The position numbers and the translations under genes are program-made. Below are positions 36,496 to 44,438 of a stretch of DNA of 64,000 bases, one piece after another. The stretch's first letter is position 1, and each line of letters begins with the position of its first letter. Source of the DNA: Corynebacterium provencense. GTDB lineage: Bacteria > Actinomycetota > Actinomycetes > Mycobacteriales > Mycobacteriaceae. The DNA is taken from assembly GCA_900049755.1 (NCBI GenBank), contig LT160593.1, positions 68,684-132,683 on the forward strand, given 5' to 3'. The notes under the pieces are model-generated. The model had not been told where the DNA came from. It did no database searches and saw only the letters and a list, made by a program, of their open reading frames with translations.

Positions 36496-36512
36496 GTAAT
36501 GATAATCATTAC
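36496..36512. promoter_or_regulatory. Fur/Zur-type operator in the divergent zinc-gene gap
   Basis: A perfect 17-bp palindrome with a single central base (GTAATGAT, A, ATCATTAC) is flanked by TAAC and GTTA in mirror orientation. It resembles Zur boxes of actinobacteria (ATGATAATCAT core). It occupies most of the 29-bp gap between divergent starts, so the promoters must overlap it and the transcripts are probably leaderless or nearly so. Assignment to Zur rather than another Fur-family member comes from the zinc genes around it. Confidence 0.85.
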
Positions 36513-36515
36513 GTT

Positions 36516-37364
36516 ATGGCAACTCTCGTCGACCCTTTCCAGATCTCCTTCGTGTCCCGGGCGCTGCTCGCGGGCAGCCTGACCGCCGTGCTGTGCGCGT
36601 GCATCGGAACCTGGGTGGTGCTGCGTGGTCTGGCCTTCTTCGGCGACGCCATGAGTCACGGCATGCTGCCCGGGGTGGCTGTGGCGTCCGTCCTCGGGAC
36701 GAACCTCATGCTCGGCGCCGCGGTCAGTGCCGTGGTCATGTCCTTCGGTGTTGTCGTGGTCAGCGGGGTGTCCGGACTGTCCCGGGACGTGAGTATCGGC
36801 CTGCAGTTCATCGTGATGCTTTCACTGGGGGTGGTGATCGTGTCCCACTCCGGCTCCTTCGCGGTCGATCTCACCTCCTTCCTGTTCGGGGACGTACTCG
36901 GGGTGGGTGCCGTGGATGTGGCGGTGATCGCGGCGGCCACGGCAGCGGGGGTGGTGGCGTGTCTGGTGCTGCACCGGCCGTTCACGGCGTTGACCTTCGA
37001 TCCGCGTACGGCGCACACCCTGGGGATGCGGCCGAAGCTGGCCCACGCCGCCATGCTCCTGCTCGTCGCCCTGGCGACGGTGGTGTCCTTCCGGGTGGTC
37101 GGCACGCTGCTTGTCTTCGGTCTGCTCATCGGTCCTCCGGCGACGGCGGTGCTGCTGGTGCGCGGAATCGGCCGGATCATGGTCGTCGCGTCGGTGCTCG
37201 GGGTGGTGCAGGTGTATGTGGGACTGCTGGTCAGCTGGTATGCGGAGACCGCTGCGGGGGCGACGGTCACCCTCGTCGGAGGGCTCATCTTCCTCTGTGT
37301 GTTGGCAGGGCGCTCGGTGATGTGTAAGGTTCACCCGCGTATCCGTAATGACAATCGTTTCTAG
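36516..37364 (+). CDS. aztB: Zinc ABC transporter permease (AztB/ZnuB-like)
   Basis: The 282-residue product has eight or so membrane helices and belongs to the ABC-3 (ZnuB/MntB) family, moving divalent metal delivered by the binding protein. Family motifs include GDAMSHG near residue 48 and the GPPATAVLL region near residue 210. The ATG at 36516 directly follows the operator palindrome; there is no ribosome site, which fits leaderless translation. A longer GTG start at 36474 would overlap the ATPase gene and is unlikely. The 3' end carries a second operator-like sequence ahead of the next gene. Confidence 0.92.
   Translation: MATLVDPFQISFVSRALLAGSLTAVLCACIGTWVVLRGLAFFGDAMSHGMLPGVAVASVLGTNLMLGAAVSAVVMSFGVVVVSGVSGLSRDVSIGLQFIVMLSLGVVIVSHSGSFAVDLTSFLFGDVLGVGAVDVAVIAAATAAGVVACLVLHRPFTALTFDPRTAHTLGMRPKLAHAAMLLLVALATVVSFRVVGTLLVFGLLIGPPATAVLLVRGIGRIMVVASVLGVVQVYVGLLVSWYAETAAGATVTLVGGLIFLCVLAGRSVMCKVHPRIRNDNRF
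37345..37361 (+). promoter_or_regulatory. Second, weaker Fur/Zur-like box inside the end of aztB
   Basis: GTAATGACAATCGTTTC matches the upstream 17-bp palindrome at 14 of 17 positions. It covers the last codons of the permease and sits 15-31 bases before the next ATG, next to GGGGAGAG. It could give the AztD-like gene its own metal-responsive promoter. Confidence 0.5.
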
Positions 37365-37375
37365 TAAGGGGAGAG

Positions 37376-38708
37376 ATGAGACGACAGTACGCGGCAGTTC
37401 TGCTCTGCACGCCGGTGCTGGCACTGAGCACCGCAGCCTGCGGCACAGACGGTGACGACGGGACCGTGGCGTCCCCCACCAGCGGCGGGACCGTGGCGTC
37501 CGCCACCCCGCACGGGTACGTCGAAGGGGCCGAGGAGGCGAAAGAGCCGCAACTGCGGCTCGCGGTGTCCGGCGATGACACACTCACCCTCGTTGACCTG
37601 CTCACCGGGGACACAGTCACCAGGATGGACGCCCCGTCGCTCACCGGTGCCGACAACCGCTACCTCTTCACCTCCGACGACGCCGGCACCACCGCCATCG
37701 ACAGCGGGGTGTGGACGGTCGACCACGGCGACCATTTCCACTACTACCGCTCCGACCCGGCCGTCGTGGGCACCGCCACCGGGGAGAAGCCCGGCCATGT
37801 GGTGTCCGCAGGGTCCCGGGTCAGCATGTTCTCCGACGGCAACGGTGAGGTGGAGACCTACGACCGATCCGCGCTGGAGGACGCCGCAAAGAGCGGGGAA
37901 GGGACCATGCCGGACCCGGCCACGGAGTTCGAGGTCGGCGCCCACCACGGCGTGGCCGTCCCCTTCGACGACCACGTGGTCAGCACCCTCGCCCCCGGTG
38001 ACGCCGATGAACTCCCGGACACCCTCGGGGCCTTCGACGAGTCCGGGAAGAAGACAGGGCTCGCCGGTGAGACCTCGTGTCCGGACATCCACGGGGCGGT
38101 GGGGACAGATGACGCCGCCCTGTTCGCCTGCGCGGACGGCGTCCTCGTCATCACAGACGGCGGGGACGGCGCACTCACCGGCCGGCTCATCGCCTACCCC
38201 GGTGGGGCGCAGGGCCGGGCATGGTCCCTCACCTCCGGACGGTCCCTCGTCGCAGCCGCGTTCGAGGACGGAGGGCTCGGCCTGCTCGACCCGGAGGAAG
38301 GCTCGTGGACCACCGCCGCCACGGACGCCCCGGTGACTTCCGTCGCCGTGTCGCCCGACAACAAGGTGGTCTTCGCCCTCGACGAGGACGGCACCGGATA
38401 CGCCGTCGACCCGGCCACCGGCGAGGTCACCGCTCAGAAGAAACTCGTCGCGCCCGCCGCTGCCACCGGCGACGGCGACACCCACCGCTCGGAAGAAACC
38501 CGCCGCGCCCGCCGCTGCCACCGGCGACGGCGACACCGGCGACGGGGACGCTGCCCCGGCCCTCGCCCTGAGTTCCGAGCGCGGTTACGTCTCCGACCCG
38601 GAGGTGGGCAAGGTCACCGAATTCGACGTCCGTGACGGGCTGCGGGAGACCCGCTCCTTCGGGCTCGGGGGCCACCCGTCCGCGATCGCCGTGGTCGGAG
38701 GTAGATGA
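37376..38708 (+). pseudogene. AztD-like zinc metallochaperone lipoprotein, frameshifted by a 55-bp duplication
   Basis: The first 355 or so residues are a clear AztD-like protein: lipobox STAAC (Cys at about residue 22), then a beta-propeller-type domain with His-rich metal motifs DHGDHFHYY, GAHHGVAV and CPDIHG. AztD of Paracoccus passes zinc to the binding protein AztC in the periplasm. At 38428-38537 a 55-bp tandem duplication shifts the frame; the uninterrupted frame then reads an Arg-rich nonsense tail to 38635. Removing one copy restores the frame to the TGA at 38706-38708, giving the expected end (SSERGYVSDPEVGKVTEF is part of it) and an ATGA overlap with aztC. It may be a real pseudogene or an assembly error. 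Confidence 0.8.
38428..38537 (+). repeat. 55-bp tandem duplication causing a frameshift
   Basis: Two adjacent 55-base copies, 38428-38482 and 38483-38537, begin CACCGCTC and differ at three positions, each A or T in the first copy and G or C in the second. 55 is not a multiple of three, so the frame changes. Because the copies differ, a simple read-duplication error is less obvious than a real event, but assembly error remains possible. Confidence 0.92.
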
Positions 38709-39631
38709 TGCGACGTCTTCTTGCCACGGTGGTCGTCGCAGCGTCCGTCACAGCTGTCGTGTCGGCCTGTGGTGGCCAGGATGAACGCCCGGACATCGTC
38801 GTCACCACCAATATCCTCGGCGACGTGGTCACCGGCCTCGTCGGCGACACCGCCGACGTGAAGGTGCTGATGAAGCCGAACGCCGACCCGCACTCCTTCG
38901 GCATCTCCGCGAAGGAGGCCGGGGACGTCGAACAGGCGGACCTGGTCGTCGCCAACGGTCTCGGTCTGGAGGAGGGACTCCAGTCCGTCCTCGACAGTGC
39001 CCGCGAACGGGGAGTGGACGTGCTCAGCGTCGGAGAGGAGATCGACCCGCTCGACTACGCGACCACCGGAGCGACCACCGGATCCGGGATGAAGGACCCC
39101 CACTTCTGGACCGATCCGGCCCGGATGGTCACCGCCACGGAGATCATCGAGGACCGCCTGACCGACGGCCTCGACGACGAGGACGCCGCGAAAATCCGTG
39201 ACGCCGCCGCGGACTACCGCAGCCGGCTCAGGGACCTCGACCGGCAGGTCGCCGAGAAACTCGGGTCCGTCCCCGTGGACCGTCGGAAACTGGTGACCAA
39301 CCACCACGTCTTCGGCTACCTCGCCGACAGGTTCGGATACCAGGTCATCGGCGCGATCATCCCCGGCGGTTCCACACTGGCCGCCCCGTCGGCGGCGGAT
39401 CTGAGGGACCTGTCGCAGGTCATCCGGGACAGTGGCGTGCCCGCGATTTTCGCGGACTCCTCACAGCCCCGGCGGCTCGCCGACGTCCTCGCCGACGAGG
39501 CCGGGGTGCATGTCGAGGTTGTCGCGTTGTTCTCGGAGTCCCTCACCGAACCGGACGGCGAGGCCGGGAACTACATCGACATGCAACGCATCAACGCCGA
39601 ACGCATCGCCGGGGCCCTCACGCCCGGCTGA
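38705..39631 (+). CDS. aztC: Zinc-binding lipoprotein of the ABC importer (AztC/ZnuA-like)
   Basis: This is the solute-binding protein (cluster A-I) that captures zinc outside the inner membrane. The 308-residue product has a lipobox ending VSAC (about residue 22). Metal ligands typical of the family are visible: His in NADPHSFG, His in DPHFW, His in TNHHVFGY and an Asp/Glu near the end (FADSSQP). The His-rich loop of E. coli ZnuA is absent, as in AztC-type proteins that rely on a partner chaperone. Its ATG overlaps the stop of the upstream AztD-like gene when the frameshift is corrected. The next gene is a second AztD paralogue. Confidence 0.93.
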   Translation: MMRRLLATVVVAASVTAVVSACGGQDERPDIVVTTNILGDVVTGLVGDTADVKVLMKPNADPHSFGISAKEAGDVEQADLVVANGLGLEEGLQSVLDSARERGVDVLSVGEEIDPLDYATTGATTGSGMKDPHFWTDPARMVTATEIIEDRLTDGLDDEDAAKIRDAAADYRSRLRDLDRQVAEKLGSVPVDRRKLVTNHHVFGYLADRFGYQVIGAIIPGGSTLAAPSAADLRDLSQVIRDSGVPAIFADSSQPRRLADVLADEAGVHVEVVALFSESLTEPDGEAGNYIDMQRINAERIAGALTPG

Positions 39632-39699
39632 CCGTGCACCACCCGCATTCTCCCCTTTCACTGACTCTTCACCGACCGTTCCCGAGGAGGGACAACCCC

Positions 39700-41010
39700 A
39701 TGAACCTTTCCACCCGTCACCGCCGCTACTCCGTGGCCGTGCCCGCCGCGCTCACCGCCGCCCTGCTCCTGGCCAGCTGCGGAAGCGACGGCGATGACGC
39801 CGGCCAGATCTCCGCCACGGCGTCCTCACCTGCTTCTGAAGCCGGCTCCGAATCCGCCGCTGGACACGACCACGGTGCCTCCGACGCTGAGGAGATCGAG
39901 GCTCCCAGCCCCCGCCTCGTCACCACCTACGACGGAGGCATCCTCACCCTCGACGCCGGAACCCTCGAGGTGATCTCCGACGAGAAGATCGACGGCTTCA
40001 ACCGCGTCAACCCGGTCGGGGACGGCCGTCATGTGATGGTCTCCACGTCGGCGGGATTCCAGCTCCTCGACGCGGGCGTCTGGACCGAACCCCACGGTGA
40101 CCACACCCACAGCTACGCCACCGACCCGGAGCTGACCGACAAAGTCTACCCGGCGGACAAGCCTGGCCATGTCGTCCGTCACGACGGCAAGCTCATCCTG
40201 TTCAGCGACGGTGACGGCAGGATCCAGATCTTCAACTCCGAGGACTTCCGCGACATCTCCGGGGACTCCGGTGCCCCGGAACCGACCGTGAAGACCGCTG
40301 ACAGTCCGCACCACGGTGTCGCCATCGAACTGGCGGACGGCACCCTGGTCCACACCGAAGGCACCGAAGAGGAACGCGACACCGTTGTCGCGCTCGACGC
40401 CGACGACAGGGAGATCGCTTCGAGCAGCGACTGCCCCGGCGTCCACGGTGAGGCAGCGGCGAAGGGGGAGGCCGCCGCCTTCGGCTGCGAGGACGGGCTC
40501 CTGGTCTACAAGGACGGGAAGTTCACCAAGATCCAGGCCACGGAGGACTACGCCCGCACCGGCAACCAGGCAGGCTCGGAGGAGTCCACCGTCGTGCTGG
40601 GTGACTACAAGGTCGACGAGGACGCCGAGCTCGAGCGCCCCACCCGCATAACCCTCACCGACACGGTGGCGAACACCACCAGGGTCGTCGACATCCACAC
40701 CTCCTACAGCTTCCGGTCCCTGGGCCGTGGCCCCGCCGGTGAGGCACTCGTGCTCGGCACCGACGGAAAGCTCCACGTCCTTGACCCTGCCACCGGCGAA
40801 GAGACCGCCGCATGGCCCGTTGTCGGGCAGTGGGAGGAGCCGCTGGAGTGGCAGGAGCCGCGTCCGACCCTGTTCGTGCAGGGTGACCGTGCCTACGTCA
40901 GTGAGCCGGCCACGAAGGAACTGCACGTCGTGGACCTGTCCACCGGGAAGATTCTCCGCAGTGCCGAACTTCCGCAGGTCCCCAACGAGCTCACCGGTGT
41001 GACCGGCTAG
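39700..41010 (+). CDS. aztD: Zinc metallochaperone lipoprotein AztD
   Basis: This intact 436-residue lipoprotein has a lipobox ending LASC (about residue 23), a His/Ser-rich linker (AAGHDHGASD) and a beta-propeller-like domain with zinc motifs HGDHTHSYA, PHHGVAI and CPGVHGE. AztD proteins bind zinc in the periplasm and hand it to AztC. It is the paralogue of the frameshifted copy upstream; both share the EPHGDH or DHGDHF motif order and PGHVV. The ATG at 39700 has a GAGGAGGG site. It ends the operon aztB-aztD1-aztC-aztD2; 41011-41151 then holds only short imperfect GTCCCTGTT and GCGCCGG repeats. Confidence 0.92.
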   Translation: MNLSTRHRRYSVAVPAALTAALLLASCGSDGDDAGQISATASSPASEAGSESAAGHDHGASDAEEIEAPSPRLVTTYDGGILTLDAGTLEVISDEKIDGFNRVNPVGDGRHVMVSTSAGFQLLDAGVWTEPHGDHTHSYATDPELTDKVYPADKPGHVVRHDGKLILFSDGDGRIQIFNSEDFRDISGDSGAPEPTVKTADSPHHGVAIELADGTLVHTEGTEEERDTVVALDADDREIASSSDCPGVHGEAAAKGEAAAFGCEDGLLVYKDGKFTKIQATEDYARTGNQAGSEESTVVLGDYKVDEDAELERPTRITLTDTVANTTRVVDIHTSYSFRSLGRGPAGEALVLGTDGKLHVLDPATGEETAAWPVVGQWEEPLEWQEPRPTLFVQGDRAYVSEPATKELHVVDLSTGKILRSAELPQVPNELTGVTG

Positions 41011-41151
41011 ACGCCCGACCGTGCCTGCTGTCCCTGTTGGTCCCTGTTAGCGCCCGGTAGCGCCGGCTGGTGCCCGGTAGTGCCGATGCGCCGGCTGTGT
41101 CCCCGGGCACTCTGACAGGAGAAGCGCCGGTCCGGCGTCTACGCTGGACCC

Positions 41152-41940
41152 ATGAACGACAGTCCCGTAACCCGGCACACGATCTTTCAGAACTCCCTCA
41201 TGTCCGCACTGCTCGACGGCATCTACGACGGTGAAATGACCGTCGGAGAGCTGCTCGGCAAGGGCAACTTCGGCCTCGGCACCTTCGATGCGCTCGACGG
41301 GGAGATGGTCATCATCGACGGTGTCTGCTACCAGCTGCGCCATGACGGCACCGCCACCCGAGCGGACCTGGAGCAGCGCTCCCCCTACTCGGTGTGCACG
41401 AACTTCGTGCCCCGCATCAGTCGGACGGCCCCGCAGAACATCCGGCGCAGTGAGCTCTCCGCCTTCATCGACGAGATGACCCCCTCAGCGAACTACATGT
41501 ACGCCGTGCGCATCACCGGGACATTCTCGGATGTGACGACCCGTACCGTGGTCAGGCAGAACAAGCCGTACCCTCCGATGACCGAGGCCGTCGGTGATGA
41601 CGCCGAACAGCATTTCACCGATGTCTCCGGGATCATCGCAGGTTTCCGGACGCCGATCTACGAGAAGAACATCTCCGTCCCCGGCTGCCACGTCCACTTC
41701 ATCGACGATGACCGTACCTCCGGCGGGCATGTCCTCGACTTCACCCTCGTCGAAGGCAGGATCGAACTCTGCCCCGGCACGGACCTCAATCTCCGTCTAC
41801 CCCTGACCTCGGCATTCTCGAATGCGAACCTGGATCCGGAGGACCTGGACGCTCAGATCCACGCCACCGAGGTCAAAGGTGGTGCGTCGGAACCCGACCA
41901 GGCACCCGACCAGTCACCCGACCAGGCACCGGGGAACTGA
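41152..41940 (+). CDS. budA: Alpha-acetolactate decarboxylase
   Basis: The enzyme decarboxylates acetolactate to acetoin, diverting pyruvate-derived carbon and lowering acid stress. The 262-residue product has the family zinc ligands and surrounding motifs: the LGTFDALDGE segment, GxxTPIYEKNISVPG, and the HVHFIDDDR and GGHVLDF stretches. The C-terminal tail has a tandem repeat (DQAPDQSPDQAPG) not expected in the family. No acetolactate synthase (alsS) gene is beside it, so acetolactate probably comes from the branched-chain pathway. The gene stands alone, 75 bases before a TetR-type regulator. Confidence 0.95.
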   Translation: MNDSPVTRHTIFQNSLMSALLDGIYDGEMTVGELLGKGNFGLGTFDALDGEMVIIDGVCYQLRHDGTATRADLEQRSPYSVCTNFVPRISRTAPQNIRRSELSAFIDEMTPSANYMYAVRITGTFSDVTTRTVVRQNKPYPPMTEAVGDDAEQHFTDVSGIIAGFRTPIYEKNISVPGCHVHFIDDDRTSGGHVLDFTLVEGRIELCPGTDLNLRLPLTSAFSNANLDPEDLDAQIHATEVKGGASEPDQAPDQSPDQAPGN

Positions 41941-42024
41941 CCTGCCCGGTGCACGGCCGGGGCGCGGGGTCTGCCGCTCCCGCGCCGGGGCGGGGCGGGG
42001 TCATGCACAACTAGGATGATCCCC

Positions 42025-42816
42025 ATGAGCGGAGCAGCAGAGCACACCGTGCCAGAACAGACCGCGCCCGGAGACGTGCTGGCGGGGGTGGGGCCCGTGG
42101 ACGTGGCACAGGGGGAGGCGGCACAGAGGGAAGTGGCACAGGGGGAACCGTCGCCACAGCGGCCCAGGAAGGCCCGGACCCGCCGTGCAGACGGGGAACG
42201 CTCCCGCCGGAAGATCCTCCGGGCGGCCTCCGAGATCGCCGTGGAACGCGGATACGACGGCACCTCCATCGCCGAGATATCCCGACGGTGCGGCCTGCCC
42301 GCCAGTTCCATCTACTGGCATTTCAGGGACAAGGACGATCTCATGGCCACCGTCATCGAGGACAGTTTCGAGGCCTGGAACCGGTCCTGGGACATCGACT
42401 CGGACGGCAGCATCCTCCCGGAGCTGGTCGCCATCGCCGACAGGCTCGTCGACGCCCTGCAGAACCACCCCCAGTTCCTTCACATCGGACTGCCGCTGGC
42501 CCTGCAGAAGAGGTCGGACAATCCCCGGCCGCGGCGCATGTACCTGCAGATGCGGGGCAATCTGGCCGAACGGTTCGAGAAGATCGGGCGGACCCACTTC
42601 CCTGACGTGCCGGCCCACCGCCGTACCGCGGTGATCACCTATCTCATCGCCGGTGCGGAAGGCCTCATCATCTCCCATGAACTCGACCGTTCGCAGGACG
42701 CGCCCTCCATCGGGGAACTGCTGAAGCTCCACGCCAACAGTGTCATCCGGATGATCACCCAGGAAGCCTCGGAATGGCCGACCGCCGACCCCGCCACCGG
42801 ACAGGAGTCCGCATGA
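42025..42816 (+). CDS. TetR-family transcriptional regulator
   Basis: The 263-residue protein has a long non-conserved N-terminus with short repeats (VAQGEAAQREVAQGE, about 30-45), then a TetR DNA-binding domain (about 60-110; motif SIYWHFRDKDDL) and an all-helical ligand-binding domain. ATG 42016 or 42025 could start it; AGGATGA lies about 7 bases before 42025. Its stop overlaps the ATG of the ProC-like gene (ATGA), so the two are coupled. Nothing in the sequence names the ligand or targets. It may regulate itself, the reductase and perhaps budA. Confidence 0.9.
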   Translation: MSGAAEHTVPEQTAPGDVLAGVGPVDVAQGEAAQREVAQGEPSPQRPRKARTRRADGERSRRKILRAASEIAVERGYDGTSIAEISRRCGLPASSIYWHFRDKDDLMATVIEDSFEAWNRSWDIDSDGSILPELVAIADRLVDALQNHPQFLHIGLPLALQKRSDNPRPRRMYLQMRGNLAERFEKIGRTHFPDVPAHRRTAVITYLIAGAEGLIISHELDRSQDAPSIGELLKLHANSVIRMITQEASEWPTADPATGQESA

Positions 42817-43640
42817 CCACGACAGCACACGGACCTGACAGCACAGCGGGCACAGGCGTCATCGGTGTCATCGGAGTCGGTGAGATCGCCGAAGCACTCG
42901 TCACCGGACTGCTGCTGCCGGACACCGGCAGTGTCGTCGTGGATTCGGTGGTGCTGTCCCCGCGCAGTGCCGCACGGTCGGCCAGACTGGCCGCCGGAGA
43001 CCCGCGGGTCACCGTCGCCGCAGACAATGCGCAGGTCGCTGACAGTGCGGACACCGTCATTGTCTCGGTGAAGCCCGACCAGCTCGCCGAAGCTCTGGAG
43101 GGTGTCACCTTCCGTCCGGGTCAGCTGGTGGTCAGCACCCTGGCCGGGGTGGACCTCGCGACGCTGCGCAGGCACACCGGTCCCGGCCCGGAGATCGTGA
43201 GGTCGGTGCCGCTGCCCCCGGTGGCGCGACGGGCGGGGGTGACCCCGCTGATTCCCGCCGAACCTCGGGTGGTGGCGATGTTCGACCTCCTCGGCGGTCA
43301 CCTGGCCGTGCCCGACGAGGAGAGGATGGCGGCGGTCACCGTGATCACCGGGGCCCAGACCGCCGTGCTGCAGTATGTCTCGGTGCTGTGCGACTGGGCC
43401 GCGGCCAACGGCCTGGACCCGGCGTCCTCGGAGATGTTCGTCCGTCAGTCGGTGGCGGGTCTCGAGCCCGGGCTGAAGGACGCGTCGAAGCAGGTCAGTG
43501 AGCTCATCGACCGTTTCGAGACCCCGGGTGGCCTCAATCTCCAGCTGCGCACCGGTTTCTTCGACGAGACCGTCACCGGCGCACTGCTCAGCCAGTTGGA
43601 CGCCCTCCACGACCGCGTCAGAGGCAGCGACCGGGGGTGA
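42813..43640 (+). CDS. Pyrroline-5-carboxylate reductase-like protein (ProC family)
   Basis: The 275-residue product has an N-terminal NAD(P)-binding Rossmann fold (GVIGVGEIAEAL, about 18-29), the KPDQL motif typical of ProC, and a C-terminal helical dimer domain with ETPGGLN corresponding to the SPGGT motif. ProC proper makes proline from pyrroline-5-carboxylate. Several conserved active-site positions are altered here (for example PGGLN instead of PGGTT), so it may be a paralogue acting on another imino compound. It is translationally coupled to the TetR gene, unusual for the housekeeping proC. Confidence 0.8.
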   Translation: MTTTAHGPDSTAGTGVIGVIGVGEIAEALVTGLLLPDTGSVVVDSVVLSPRSAARSARLAAGDPRVTVAADNAQVADSADTVIVSVKPDQLAEALEGVTFRPGQLVVSTLAGVDLATLRRHTGPGPEIVRSVPLPPVARRAGVTPLIPAEPRVVAMFDLLGGHLAVPDEERMAAVTVITGAQTAVLQYVSVLCDWAAANGLDPASSEMFVRQSVAGLEPGLKDASKQVSELIDRFETPGGLNLQLRTGFFDETVTGALLSQLDALHDRVRGSDRG

Positions 43641-43650
43641 CGGCCGGGCG

Positions 43651-44313
43651 TCACTCCTCCGGACGGGGGCCGGCAGATGCGGCCCGGGCCATCGCCTCGG
43701 CCTTCCTCTTCCGGTCCCGGTACACGAGGTAGACGATGAACCCGACCAGGATCAGCGCACAGACGGCGTAGATGAGGGTGGAGAAGCTGTCGATGGTGTC
43801 CGAGACCCGGTGGTAGTTCGCTCCGAGGAGGACGCCCAGCCAGATCAGCACCGCATTCCAGACAGAGGACCCGATGAGGGTGAGGACCGTGAACTTCACC
43901 AGGTTCATCCGGTGGACACCCGCGGGGATGGAGATCAGACTGCGGATGCCGGGGATGACCCGGCCGATGAGGATCGCGGCGTCCCCGAAACGGTCGAACC
44001 AGTGCAGTGCACGGTCGACGTCACGGCCCTCGGTGAGCCACATTCTCTCGGCGATCGCACGCAGGCGGTCCGCCCCGATGGCCGCGCCCAGCCAGTACAG
44101 CAGCCACGCTCCCGTCAGGGAGCCTGCGGTCGCCCAGATGAAGGCGGCCCAGGCGCTCATGTGCCCCTCGGTCGAGGCGAAGCCGGAGAGGGGGAGGACC
44201 ACCTCGCTGGGGATCGGCGGGAAGACGGTCTCGATGAGGATCGCCAGTCCGACGCCCGGGGCGCCGATCGTCTCCATGAGGGAGACGATCCAGTCGACGA
44301 CAGAGGTGATCAC
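43651..44313 (-). CDS. DedA-family membrane protein
   Basis: DedA proteins are undecaprenyl-phosphate or phospholipid scramblases/flippases. The 220-residue product has five or six helices and the family motifs: ETVFPPIPSEVVLPLSG (about 25-41) and FDRFGDAAILIGRVIPGIR with the conserved arginines. I chose the GTG at 44313, with GGAAAGG upstream; an earlier frame adds a Pro-rich extension unlikely to be translated. It is convergent with the ProC-like gene (10-bp gap). The 125-bp gap before it (44314-44438) has no gene. Confidence 0.92.
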   Translation of the reverse strand: MITSVVDWIVSLMETIGAPGVGLAILIETVFPPIPSEVVLPLSGFASTEGHMSAWAAFIWATAGSLTGAWLLYWLGAAIGADRLRAIAERMWLTEGRDVDRALHWFDRFGDAAILIGRVIPGIRSLISIPAGVHRMNLVKFTVLTLIGSSVWNAVLIWLGVLLGANYHRVSDTIDSFSTLIYAVCALILVGFIVYLVYRDRKRKAEAMARAASAGPRPEE

Positions 44314-44438
44314 TACGGGGCCTTTCCGGGGCAGCGGGGGAGCGGGCGGGGAGCGGGCAGGGACGAAAGTTCCCCCCATGGTAAATGAGGGTCACGACGG
44401 ACTGCCACCGGGCCGAGCTCAGGGGAGCCGCCGGATCC

